Part shown: in pieces, positions 9,127 to 18,928 of the stretch
How the letters are laid out: the number at the start of each line of letters is the position of its first letter
How positions within the stretch are numbered: the first letter of the stretch is position 1
Notes under the pieces: model-generated
What the model saw: only the letters and a program-made list of their open reading frames with translations
The model's database searches: none
Told to the model about the DNA's origin: nothing
NCBI GenBank assembly: GCA_038109305.1
Contig: JAYNIR010000006.1
Location: 75,414 to 139,413, forward strand
Direction: 5' to 3'
Source of the DNA: UBA1479 sp038109305
GTDB taxonomy: Bacteria; Pseudomonadota; Alphaproteobacteria; Rhodospirillales; Casp-alpha2
Length of the DNA stretch: 64,000 nt
Program-made: the position numbers and the translations under genes

Positions 9127-10101
9127 TTACGGAATCAATACCGACGAGCCCGTAGTCTTGCGGCCTTCCAAATCCCTGTGGGCCTGGGCCACGTCTTTCA
9201 GCGCGTAGGTCTGATTGATGTTGATCATGATCTTGCCTGACGTCACCGCTTCGAACAGCGCATTCGCGCCTTCTGCCAGGATCTGCGGGTTGCGGGTGTG
9301 GGTGGCGAGCGTCGGCCGGGTCACGTAGACCGAACCCTTGGGGCCCAGGATCGCCGGGTTGAAGGGGTCGACCGGGCCGGACGCATTGCCGTAGGTGGCG
9401 ACGACGCCGAAGGGGCGGAGCGAGTCGAGCGACGCCATGAAGGTTGCCTTGCCGACAGAATCGTATGCCGCCGCGACGCCTTCGCCGCCGGTCAGTTCGC
9501 GGGCCCGTTTGGCTATGTCTTCCTTGGAATAGTTGATGGTGTGGGCGGCGCCTGCCGCCTTGGCGATTTCCGCCTTTTCGTCGGAACCGACACAGGCGAT
9601 AACGACGGCGCCCAGCGCCGTGCCCCACTGGCAGAGGATCTGGCCGACGCCGCCAGCGGCGGCATAGACGAGAACCGGATCGCCCGGCTTCACCGGATAG
9701 GTCCGGTGCAGAAGGTAATGCGCGGTCATGCCTTTCAGCATCATGCCGGCGGCGGTTTCGTCGGAGATACCGTCGGGCAGTTTCGCCGCCTTCCAATCGG
9801 GGATGATGCGTTCTTCGGTATAGCCGCCCTTGACCATCGGGTAGGCGACGCGGTCGCCGACCTTGACGGATTTCACGTCCTTGCCGACGGCGGTGACGGT
9901 GCCGGCGCCTTCCATCCCGATCACTTCCGGGAAATCGGTGAGCGGGTAAAGCCCGGTCCGAAGATAGACGTCGATGAAATTGAGGCCGCAGGCGGTCTGT
10001 TTCAGTTTGATTTCACCGGGACCGGGATCGCCGACCTCGACCTCTTCGTATTTGAGGACGTCGGGTCCGCCGGTTTCGTGAATAACGACTGCTTTGGTCA
10101 T
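9127..10101 (-). CDS. NADPH:quinone oxidoreductase, zinc-independent MDR family
   Basis: A 324-residue medium-chain reductase of the QOR1 type that reduces quinones with NADPH as a soluble cytosolic enzyme. The N-terminal GroES-like domain has GLNFIDVYLRTGLYP and FPEVIGMEGAGTV. The nucleotide-binding loop is YAAAGGVGQILCQW. Zinc-ligand cysteines of alcohol dehydrogenases are absent, as expected for QOR. The ATG at 10101 has a strong GGAGGA ribosome site. It is monocistronic by appearance, with its own terminator. The physiological substrate is not deducible. Confidence 0.9.
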   Translation of the reverse strand: MTKAVVIHETGGPDVLKYEEVEVGDPGPGEIKLKQTACGLNFIDVYLRTGLYPLTDFPEVIGMEGAGTVTAVGKDVKSVKVGDRVAYPMVKGGYTEERIIPDWKAAKLPDGISDETAAGMMLKGMTAHYLLHRTYPVKPGDPVLVYAAAGGVGQILCQWGTALGAVVIACVGSDEKAEIAKAAGAAHTINYSKEDIAKRARELTGGEGVAAAYDSVGKATFMASLDSLRPFGVVATYGNASGPVDPFNPAILGPKGSVYVTRPTLATHTRNPQILAEGANALFEAVTSGKIMININQTYALKDVAQAHRDLEGRKTTGSSVLIP

Positions 10102-10214
10102 GAGATTCCTCCTGGATCAGGTGGTGTTTTTTTGTGTGCCGGCATCTTGGGCCGGGCGGCGGCGATGGGCAAGGGCGTTTGTCCGGCGCCTCAAATCGGG
10201 CTCCGTCACGCGGA

Positions 10215-10682
10215 TCAGATCAGCCGCGCGCCCTCGAGCCGGAGCAGGATTTTCTTGGTCTCTATCCCTTCGCCGCCAGAATAACCGGTCAGCGCGCCAT
10301 TGGCGCCGACGACCCGGTGACAGGGGATAAGGATCGGGGTCGGGTTGGCGCCGCAGGCGGCGCCCGTCGCTCGCCCCGCCCCCGGTTTGGCGCCGGCGGC
10401 TTGTGCCAGCTCCCCATAGGTCCACGTCTCTCCGTAGGGGATTTTTTGCATGGCGGCCCAGATGGATTTCCGGAAGGGCGTGCCGGCGGGGTTGAGCGGC
10501 AGGTCGAAATCCCGCCGCATGCCGTCGAAATATTCGGTCAACTGCCGGGTCGCTTGGTTGATCAGGGGCGACGATCGGGAGCCGGGCGCGTGCCCCCACT
10601 CAAGGACCGTGATGGCGCCGGCTTCCTCGAACACGGTCAGCGGGCCCAGGGGCGAATTGAGGGACGCGTAAAAAACCGTCAC
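10215..10682 (-). CDS. ogt: Methylated-DNA--protein-cysteine methyltransferase
   Basis: Suicide DNA-repair protein that removes O6-alkyl groups from guanine. 155 residues. The active-site PCHR is at 120-123 (C121), and the GETWTYGELA block ahead of it belongs to the DNA-binding winged helix. RATGAACGANPTPILI is the usual lead-in. There is no Ada regulatory domain, so this is an Ogt-type enzyme. The start lies 12 bp after the YyaL-type gene stop, so the two are probably one transcript. Confidence 0.93.
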   Translation of the reverse strand: MTVFYASLNSPLGPLTVFEEAGAITVLEWGHAPGSRSSPLINQATRQLTEYFDGMRRDFDLPLNPAGTPFRKSIWAAMQKIPYGETWTYGELAQAAGAKPGAGRATGAACGANPTPILIPCHRVVGANGALTGYSGGEGIETKKILLRLEGARLI

Positions 10683-10694
10683 GGCACCGGGTCG

Positions 10695-12719
<2,025 letters not shown>

Positions 12720-12890
12720 AACGCTCCGGGGTCCGGCGAGGTGCTCGGCGGCGCAGTTTCGTTGCAGAAGGCCACGCCTGTGGTTACGTTGGGTGGCCCG
12801 GAAAGGGATACAACCTCTTTCACCGTTTTCAAAGGAATGGTGAGGCGGGAAAACGGCAAAATGGGCGTGACGCAAAATGAGGTGGCACCG

Positions 12891-13145
12891 ATGAAGATCA
12901 CGATCAATATTGACTGCACCCCGGATGAGGCGCGGAAGTTCCTCGGGCTGCCGGACGTGGAGCCGCTGCAAAAAGCGCTGCTGAAGGAGCTTGAGGAGCG
13001 GATGCGGGCCAACATGACGGCGTTGGACCCGGAGACCATGTTCAAGACCTGGCTGCCGGCGAGCGTCGAAGGGCTTGAGCAGATGCAGAAAATGTTCTGG
13101 GGCCAGATGGCCGCTGGGACCAAGGGCCGAACCAAGAAGGACTGA
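12891..13145 (+). CDS. DUF6489 family protein
   Basis: A small acidic/amphipathic protein of 84 residues beginning MKITINIDCTPDEARKFLGL, which I recognise as the DUF6489 family of alphaproteobacteria (from memory). Function is unknown. The C-terminal half (FKTWLPASVEGLEQMQKMFWGQM) resembles a phasin-like amphipathic helix, which is inference. GAGGTG at 12879-12884 sets ATG 12891. It is divergent from the YyaL-type gene and 8 bp upstream of the ferredoxin gene, with which it probably forms an operon. Confidence 0.75.
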   Translation: MKITINIDCTPDEARKFLGLPDVEPLQKALLKELEERMRANMTALDPETMFKTWLPASVEGLEQMQKMFWGQMAAGTKGRTKKD

Positions 13146-13153
13146 CCGCCTAG

Positions 13154-13501
13154 ATGACCGACACGAAAGACCCCGATCCTTATTATGATCGCCATGTTTT
13201 CTTTTGCACAAACGAACGCCCGGACGGCCACCCGCGGGGATCCTGCGCCTGCCGGGGTTCGGTCAAATTACGTGATTACATGAAGGCGCGGGCCAAGGAA
13301 CTCGGGCTTAAAAAAGTTCGGGTCAATTCCGCCGGTTGCCTGGATCGGTGCGAACTCGGCCCGACCGTTGTGATTTATCCGGAAGGCGTCTGGTACAAGT
13401 GCGAAACGACGGCCGACGTGGACCGGGTGTTGGAGGCGCATGTCCGCGACGGCGGCCGTGTTCCCGACCTTATGTTGCGGCCGGAAGACGGGCCCAAGTA
13501 G
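13154..13501 (+). CDS. Thioredoxin-like [2Fe-2S] ferredoxin
   Basis: A 115-residue soluble electron carrier. Cysteines C18, C31, C62 and C66 have C-x12-C and C-x3-C spacing, the same pattern as the thioredoxin-like ferredoxin of Aquifex and the NuoE-type fold. VFFCTNERPDGHPRGSC and NSAGCLDRCELGPTV are the two ligand loops. An additional C33 is not expected to be a ligand. The redox partner is not evident. It follows the DUF6489 gene and precedes mnmE by 77 bp. Confidence 0.88.
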   Translation: MTDTKDPDPYYDRHVFFCTNERPDGHPRGSCACRGSVKLRDYMKARAKELGLKKVRVNSAGCLDRCELGPTVVIYPEGVWYKCETTADVDRVLEAHVRDGGRVPDLMLRPEDGPK

Positions 13502-13578
13502 GCGCACCGGCGGGGGGTCGGCTATGGCCCGAACATCGGTGAGGGGCGCCGTCGCCGCAAATCAAGGAGACGGGTTCC

Positions 13579-14955
13579 GTGGATGACTTGACGATTTTCG
13601 CGCGGGCCACCGGCGCGGGACGCGCGGGTATCGCGGTCATCCGCATTTCCGGGCCGGCGACGCGGGCGGGGCTTCACGCGGTACTTGCCCACCCTGGGGG
13701 CGCCGGTTCCGGTGATGCGGTGCCGCCACCCCGGCGGGCCGCCCTTCGGCGGGTGATTGATCCGGGGACGGGTGATCTTATCGACGACGGTCTGGTGCTT
13801 TGGTTTCCCGGCCCCGGAAGCTTTACCGGAGAAGACATGGCGGAACTTCACGTCCACGGTGGTCACGCGGTGGTCGAGGAGGTATTGCGGGCGCTGGGTC
13901 GGCTTCCCGGGTTTCGGACGGCGGAACCGGGTGAGTTTTCCCGACGCGCCTTCGTCAACGGGCGAATTGATCTGACCCAGGCGGAAGCTATCGCAGACCT
14001 GGTCGATGCCGAGACCGAGGCACAACGCCGGCAAGCGCAGCGCCAGATGGCGGGCGGGCTCGGTCGGGTCTATGAAGGCTGGCGGCAGGACTTGATCCGG
14101 GCGATGAGCCGGCTTGAGGCGGCCATCGACTTTTCCGACGAGGATTTACCGAGGGACGTGAGCGACGAAGCGCGGACGATTGTCGCCCGGCTGATCGCCG
14201 AGGCGGAAGCGCATCTATCCGCCGGCCATCGGGGCGAGCGGCTTCGGAGCGGCGTGCAGGTCGCGTTGATCGGCCCGCCCAACGTCGGCAAATCAACCCT
14301 GTTGAACCGGCTTGCCGGGCGTGACGCGGCGATCGTGTCGGCGACCGCGGGGACGACGCGGGATGTGGTCGAGGTTCATTTGAACCTGGACGGTTATCCC
14401 GTTGTCATGGCCGACACGGCGGGGCTGCGCAACGGCGGCGACGAGATCGAGCTTGAGGGCATGCGCCGCGCCGTCCGCCGAGCGGAGGACGCGGACCTTG
14501 TCGTGGGGGTTTTGGAGGCGGCGGAGCGGATGACCGTGCCCGACGCCATCCGGGCCCGCCTGACAGTGGATGCGCTGATCGTGATCAACAAGATTGATCG
14601 ACTGTCGGGTCCGCCGGGCGAGGTCTTGGCGTCGGACGGGACGGCGGCCTACCCGATTTCGGCGAAGACCGGCGCTGGGTTCGAGCAGTTTCTGGGTGGG
14701 CTCACGGCCCGCGTGGCGGCGCTTGCCGGCGGTCCGACCGGAGACCCTGTCCTGACCCGCGCCCGCCACCGCGAGGCCGTGGAGGCGGCGGTGCGGCATT
14801 TGCGGGCCGTCCAGCAAGGCGGGTACGAATGCGGCGCGGAGCTGATGGCGGAAGACATACGTTTGGCCGCCCGCGCCATCGGGCGGATTACAGGCCGTAT
14901 CGGTGTCGAAGACATTCTGGACGTGGTGTTTGCAGATTTTTGCATAGGCAAATGA
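13579..14955 (+). CDS. mnmE: tRNA uridine-5-carboxymethylaminomethyl modification GTPase MnmE
   Basis: Works with MnmG to install the cmnm5/nm5 group on wobble U34 of tRNAs. 458 residues. There is an N-terminal formyl-THF-binding domain (IFARATGAGRAGIAVIRISG). The G-domain has G1 GPPNVGKST at 232-240, the TAGTTRD switch, DTAG at 279-282 and NKID, and the protein closes with CIGK (C455 is the conserved catalytic-region Cys). GTG start at 13579. A very AT-rich stretch begins immediately after its stop. Confidence 0.97.
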   Translation: MDDLTIFARATGAGRAGIAVIRISGPATRAGLHAVLAHPGGAGSGDAVPPPRRAALRRVIDPGTGDLIDDGLVLWFPGPGSFTGEDMAELHVHGGHAVVEEVLRALGRLPGFRTAEPGEFSRRAFVNGRIDLTQAEAIADLVDAETEAQRRQAQRQMAGGLGRVYEGWRQDLIRAMSRLEAAIDFSDEDLPRDVSDEARTIVARLIAEAEAHLSAGHRGERLRSGVQVALIGPPNVGKSTLLNRLAGRDAAIVSATAGTTRDVVEVHLNLDGYPVVMADTAGLRNGGDEIELEGMRRAVRRAEDADLVVGVLEAAERMTVPDAIRARLTVDALIVINKIDRLSGPPGEVLASDGTAAYPISAKTGAGFEQFLGGLTARVAALAGGPTGDPVLTRARHREAVEAAVRHLRAVQQGGYECGAELMAEDIRLAARAIGRITGRIGVEDILDVVFADFCIGK

Positions 14956-15070
14956 TTTTAATGCTAATGCAACTAGCCACTATATATATGTACATTAAAT
15001 TAAAAAATTACCGATTTTTTGAATTAGATATTTTTAAAGCTCTTAGAATAATTTTGACTTTTACATGTTT
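14956..15070. other. AT-rich island between mnmE and mnmG
   Basis: By hand count, 24 of 115 bases are G or C (about 21%), in a window that is otherwise strongly GC-rich. It contains a TATATATAT run near 14981-14989 and an all-AT hairpin, AAAAAAT (15002-15008) with ATTTTTT (15014-15020). No DnaA box and no gene are visible. The first parS palindrome follows 40 bp later. It could be a DNA-unwinding or nucoid-protein binding region. The rest of the gap (15127-15407) is GC-rich with nothing recognisable. Confidence 0.6.
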
Positions 15071-15110
15071 TCGCCCCCGCCTAGGTTGCGAGGCGAAATC
15101 GCGGCAAGAA

Positions 15111-15126
15111 TGTTTCACGTGAAACA
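15111..15126. promoter_or_regulatory. parS: parS centromere site 1
   Basis: A perfect 16-bp palindrome TGTTTCACGTGAAACA, identical to the consensus ParB-binding parS. It lies in the mnmE-mnmG gap, 3.8 kb from parB. ParB loads here, spreads and is used with ParA for origin segregation (established for the family). Confidence 0.95.
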
Positions 15127-15407
15127 ATTCGCTGGCGGAGACTTTTTCGCGCTGCATTTTGGGCCGTTTTCGGGCCGGCCGGCCCGTTGTACGCTGGTCT
15201 GCGGCGGATTTGTGCCGGGTTTAAGGGTGCCGGCCCGCCGCCGGGCGCCCGGGAGAGTCCCGGTTGGGGATCTGGGAGGGAGGGGTAAGGCCGTTTGGGG
15301 GCGGCCAGGGCCGACCGAGGCCCAGGCGAAAGGCGATTTCCAGCCTGAGCCCGCAAATCGCCGGCCTGCCAAGGCCCGGACGGCCCCCGAGCCCGCGGGA
15401 ACTTTGT

Positions 15408-15436
15408 TTGACAGCCCCGGTGCCGGGGCATAGATT
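15408..15436 (+). promoter_or_regulatory. Promoter of mnmG with palindromic spacer
   Basis: A perfect -35 TTGACA (15408-15413) is followed by exactly 17 bp and TAGATT (15431-15436, 4/6 to -10). The expected start point is near 15443, only a couple of bases before the mnmG ATG at 15445, so the transcript would be leaderless or nearly so. The spacer holds the 16-bp inverted repeat GCCCCGG-TG-CCGGGGC (15414-15429), which could be a repressor site. Confidence 0.6.
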
Positions 15437-15444
15437 CCCGGCCC

Positions 15445-17367
15445 ATGAGCCAGGATCGCCATATTTCGGGAGACTTCCCCATTTCCAGCCCTCCTAACGG
15501 GGCCTGTTTCGACGTCATCATCGTCGGCGGCGGCCATGCGGGCACCGAGGCTGCGGCTGCGGCTGCCCGCATGGGGGCCAACACGTTGCTGGTGACCCAC
15601 AAGGCTGCGACAATCGGCGAAATGTCCTGCAATCCGGCTATCGGTGGCCTGGCGAAAGGCCAGCTGGTGCGCGAAATCGATGCCCTGGACGGTATCATGG
15701 GCCGCGCCATCGACCGGGGCGGCATCCAGTTCCGCATGCTGAACCGCAGCAAGGGTCCGGCGGTCTGGGGCCCTCGGGCCCAGGCCGACCGAAAGCTTTA
15801 CCGCCGCGCCGTCCAGACGCTTTTGGCGGCCCAGCCGGGGTTGACCGTGGTCGAGGCGGGGGCGGAAGACTTGATTTTCAGCGCCGACGGGGCGCTTGGC
15901 GGGGTGAAGACGGATGACGGCCGGGCGTTTCGTTCCGGCGCAGTGGTCATCACCACCGGCACGTTTCTGCGAGGCCTGATCCACCTGGGCCAACAGCGGA
16001 TCCCGGCCGGCCGCGTCGGCGAAGCGCCGTCCCTGGGTCTTTCAGGGACCTTTGGGCGCCTGGGTCTGACCCTGGGACGCCTGAAAACCGGTACGCCGCC
16101 GCGCCTCAACGGCAAAACCATCGACTGGGCGGCCTTGGAAATCCAGGAAGGCGATACGCCGCCGGTGCCGTTTTCCGACCTGACCGCGTCCATCACCACA
16201 CCCCAAACCGTTTGCCATATCACGGAAACCACGCCAGAAACCCATCGGATCATCCGCGATAACATCCACCTGGCGCCGGTCTACAGCGGCCAGATCGAGG
16301 GCCGGGGCCCGCGGTATTGCCCGTCCATCGAGGACAAGGTGGTGCGCTTTGCCGAGCGCAACCGCCACCAGATATTTCTCGAACCCGAGGGGCTGGACGA
16401 CCCGACTGTTTATCCAAACGGCATCTCCACATCGCTACCGGAGGACGTTCAGGCTGCTATCGTTGCCACCATCCCCGGCTTGGAACGGGCGGAAATCCTG
16501 TGCCCCGGTTACGCCATCGAATACGATTTCGTCGATCCCCGGCAGCTCTCACAAACCCTCGAAACCCGCGCCCTTCGGGGACTTTTCCTGGCCGGGCAGA
16601 TCAATGGCACGACCGGCTATGAAGAGGCGGGCGCCCAGGGCCTGCTCGCCGGAATCAATGCGGCGCTCCACGCCGCAGGGGGTGGCCGGACTTTTGTCCT
16701 TGACCGGGCGGACGCCTATATCGGCGTCATGATCGACGATCTGGTAACGCTCGGGACCCAGGAACCCTACCGCATGTTCACCTCCCGCGCCGAGTACCGC
16801 CTGCGCCTTCGGGCTGACAATGCAGATCAGCGCCTGACGCCTTTGGGCGTCGCGGCCGGGTGCGTCGGGCCCGTGCGCCGGGATGTTTTCGCCGGCAAGA
16901 AGGCGGCCCTGGATGTCGCACGGTCGACGCTGCAGGGCCTCGAAGAAACGCCGAGGGCACTTGCGGAAAAGGGCCTTTCGGTCAACCAGGACGGCGCGCG
17001 GCGGTCCGCCTGGGCGGTCCTGTCCTACCCCGACGCGGACACGGAAACCATTTGCCGCATCTGGCCCGAGGCCGCGGCGATCCCTGGCCCCATCCTGCGG
17101 CAGGCCGCCATAGAGGCCAAATACAGCCACTACATCGATCGACAGGCGGCCGACGTGGAGGCCTTCCGGAGAGATGAGGGGCTCGGTATTCCCGAGGGCT
17201 TCGACTACGACGCCCTCTCCGGCCTGTCCAACGAAGTCCGGGAAAAGCTCAAGGCCGCCCATCCGGGCACCATCGGCCAGGCGGCCCGTATTCCCGGCGT
17301 CACGCCGGCGGCTCTGACCCTCGTCCTCGGCCGTATCCGCCAAGGCCGCCAGGCCCGGGTTGCATGA
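15445..17367 (+). CDS. mnmG: tRNA uridine-5-carboxymethylaminomethyl modification enzyme MnmG
   Basis: FAD/NADH-dependent partner of MnmE for wobble-uridine modification. 640 residues. The FAD-binding VGGGHAGTEAA begins at residue 28. SCNPAIGGLAKGQLVREIDALDG and RAIDRGGIQFRMLN (both shown in part) are signature regions. The N-terminus is about 20 residues longer than usual, but no alternative start lies before the FAD motif. The C-terminal TrmG-type helical domain is complete. No ribosome site is visible, in keeping with the near-leaderless promoter. Confidence 0.97.
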   Translation: MSQDRHISGDFPISSPPNGACFDVIIVGGGHAGTEAAAAAARMGANTLLVTHKAATIGEMSCNPAIGGLAKGQLVREIDALDGIMGRAIDRGGIQFRMLNRSKGPAVWGPRAQADRKLYRRAVQTLLAAQPGLTVVEAGAEDLIFSADGALGGVKTDDGRAFRSGAVVITTGTFLRGLIHLGQQRIPAGRVGEAPSLGLSGTFGRLGLTLGRLKTGTPPRLNGKTIDWAALEIQEGDTPPVPFSDLTASITTPQTVCHITETTPETHRIIRDNIHLAPVYSGQIEGRGPRYCPSIEDKVVRFAERNRHQIFLEPEGLDDPTVYPNGISTSLPEDVQAAIVATIPGLERAEILCPGYAIEYDFVDPRQLSQTLETRALRGLFLAGQINGTTGYEEAGAQGLLAGINAALHAAGGGRTFVLDRADAYIGVMIDDLVTLGTQEPYRMFTSRAEYRLRLRADNADQRLTPLGVAAGCVGPVRRDVFAGKKAALDVARSTLQGLEETPRALAEKGLSVNQDGARRSAWAVLSYPDADTETICRIWPEAAAIPGPILRQAAIEAKYSHYIDRQAADVEAFRRDEGLGIPEGFDYDALSGLSNEVREKLKAAHPGTIGQAARIPGVTPAALTLVLGRIRQGRQARVA

Positions 17368-17389
17368 CGGCCCAGGTCGCATGACGGAC

Positions 17390-17405
17390 TGTTTCACGTG
17401 AAACA
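17390..17405. promoter_or_regulatory. parS: parS centromere site 2, overlapping the rsmG start
   Basis: A second perfect TGTTTCACGTGAAACA, in the short mnmG-rsmG gap. The GTG at 17398-17400 inside the palindrome is the only credible rsmG start codon, so the ParB site and translation start share bases. ParB bound here could affect rsmG-parA-parB expression (inference). Confidence 0.95.
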
Positions 17406-18060
17406 ATCGGGCTCGAGTGGCGCGCCGGCATTAGACCGCCCGCCGCCACATGTCGCAAACGCACTTAGCCTGACCGAGGATGAAGCCGAAAAATTATCCG
17501 CTTACGTTGCGCTGTTGCGCCGGTGGCAGGCGGCGATCAATCTGATCAGCGGGAAAACCCTGATCGATATTTGGGACAGGCACATTCTCGACTGCGGCCA
17601 GCTACGGGAGCACGTACCCGACGGCTCGACTGCGATCGCCGACATTGGATCGGGGGCGGGTCTGCCGGGCATCATCCTGTCAATCATGGGGATCGGCCCC
17701 ATCACGCTGATCGAAAGCGACAACCGAAAGGCGGCCTTTCTGCAGACGGTCATCGGAGAGCTGGGATTAACGGCAAGCGTCGCGCCCGTGCGGGCGGAAA
17801 CCATGCCGGAAGAACAGTTCGACCTGATTGCGGCGCGTGCCGTGGCGCCCCTGGACGGGCTGATACAACTCACAGCCCCACTGTTGAAAACCGGTGGAAA
17901 ACTTTTGATATTGAAGGGAAAAACCCATCAAGAGGAATTGACCGCCGCCGGCAAAAATTGGACTATCGACGCGCAAACGTTCTCGAGCCGAACTGACCCG
18001 GCGGCGCGGATTTTGCTGATAGAAAACATTCGGCCGAACGATGAACGCATTGCCCCCTGA
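17398..18060 (+). CDS. rsmG: 16S rRNA (guanine(527)-N7)-methyltransferase RsmG
   Basis: SAM-dependent methylation of G527 of 16S rRNA. 220 residues. The Rossmann motif ADIGSGAGLPGI is at 81-92, and the upstream NLISGKTLIDIWDRHILD region is typical. The GTG start lies inside parS 2. No ATG, GTG or TTG follows in frame before the conserved part. First gene of rsmG-parA-parB: its end overlaps parA by 20 bp when parA starts at 18041. Confidence 0.94.
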   Translation: MKQSGSSGAPALDRPPPHVANALSLTEDEAEKLSAYVALLRRWQAAINLISGKTLIDIWDRHILDCGQLREHVPDGSTAIADIGSGAGLPGIILSIMGIGPITLIESDNRKAAFLQTVIGELGLTASVAPVRAETMPEEQFDLIAARAVAPLDGLIQLTAPLLKTGGKLLILKGKTHQEELTAAGKNWTIDAQTFSSRTDPAARILLIENIRPNDERIAP

Positions 18061-18928
18061 CGACATGACCGACTTGGACGAGCAACCGACGGAAGCCGCG
18101 GCGACCGCCTCCGACGCACCCCGCCGACCACCCCGCGTCATCGCCGTCGCCAACCAGAAAGGCGGCGTCGGAAAGACGACCACGGCAATCAACCTGGGCA
18201 CGGCGTTAACCGCCGTCGGCAACCGGGTTCTGATCATCGACACCGATCCGCAAGGCAATGCCAGCACCGGGTTGGGCATCCCGCCGCAGGATCGGACCGT
18301 GACGGCGTATGATCTGATCGTCGGTGATGCCAGCCTGGACGACGCGGTGAAGCCGACGGAAATCCCCGGCCTGTACATTGTCCCGTCCGGTGTCGATTTA
18401 TCGGGGGTCGAACTCGAACTGATCCAGGAAGACCACCGGGAAGGATTCCTGAAACGCGCCCTGAACGGCGCCGCGTCGGCCTACGATTATATTCTGATCG
18501 ACTGTCCACCCGCCCTCGGTCTTTTGACTGTCAATTCACTGGTTGCGGCGCAGGCCGTGCTGGTGCCGTTGCAGTGCGAGTTTTTTGCGCTTGAGGGCAT
18601 CGCGCAGCTGACCCAGACGATCGAGCGCGTCCGCCAAGCCTACAATCCGGCCCTGGAGCTGCAGGGCATCGTGCTGACCATGTTTGACCAACGGAACAAC
18701 CTGTCAGGCGCCGTTGCCGATGATGTCCGCGGCCATTTCGGTGACAAGGTTTACAACACCATCATCCCCCGAAACGTTCGGATTTCCGAAGCGCCGTCAC
18801 ATGGACGGCCGGTCTTGATATACGACACCGCCTGCGCCGGGTCCCGCGCGTATCTGAGCCTGGCATCTGAGGTCATGGACCGGGAGCGCAAATTCCGCGA
18901 CCAACAGACGAGTGCCCGAAATGTCTGA
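18041..18928 (+). CDS. parA: Chromosome partitioning ATPase ParA (Soj)
   Basis: DNA-binding ATPase whose gradient moves ParB-parS complexes and so segregates the origin. The deviant Walker A KGGVGKTT is at residues 40-47, and YILIDCPPALGLLTVNSL carries the Walker A'/B region. 295 residues from ATG 18041; an alternative ATG at 18065 gives 287. The first ~30 residues are acidic and non-conserved. It overlaps parB by 8 bp. The chromosomal type is shown by its position between rsmG and parB. Confidence 0.96.
   Translation: MNALPPDDMTDLDEQPTEAAATASDAPRRPPRVIAVANQKGGVGKTTTAINLGTALTAVGNRVLIIDTDPQGNASTGLGIPPQDRTVTAYDLIVGDASLDDAVKPTEIPGLYIVPSGVDLSGVELELIQEDHREGFLKRALNGAASAYDYILIDCPPALGLLTVNSLVAAQAVLVPLQCEFFALEGIAQLTQTIERVRQAYNPALELQGIVLTMFDQRNNLSGAVADDVRGHFGDKVYNTIIPRNVRISEAPSHGRPVLIYDTACAGSRAYLSLASEVMDRERKFRDQQTSARNV

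Noticed and set aside
12720..13211. The upstream extension of the YyaL-type frame
   Set aside because: No similarity; the region is occupied by the DUF6489 gene and a divergent promoter.
15065..15433. An open frame starting before parS 1 whose product contains MFHVKQ
   Set aside because: MFHVKQ is just the translation of the parS palindrome; no downstream similarity.
16549..17406. A minus-strand frame beginning MFHVKQ opposite mnmG
   Set aside because: Again parS read in reverse; mnmG on the plus strand explains the region.
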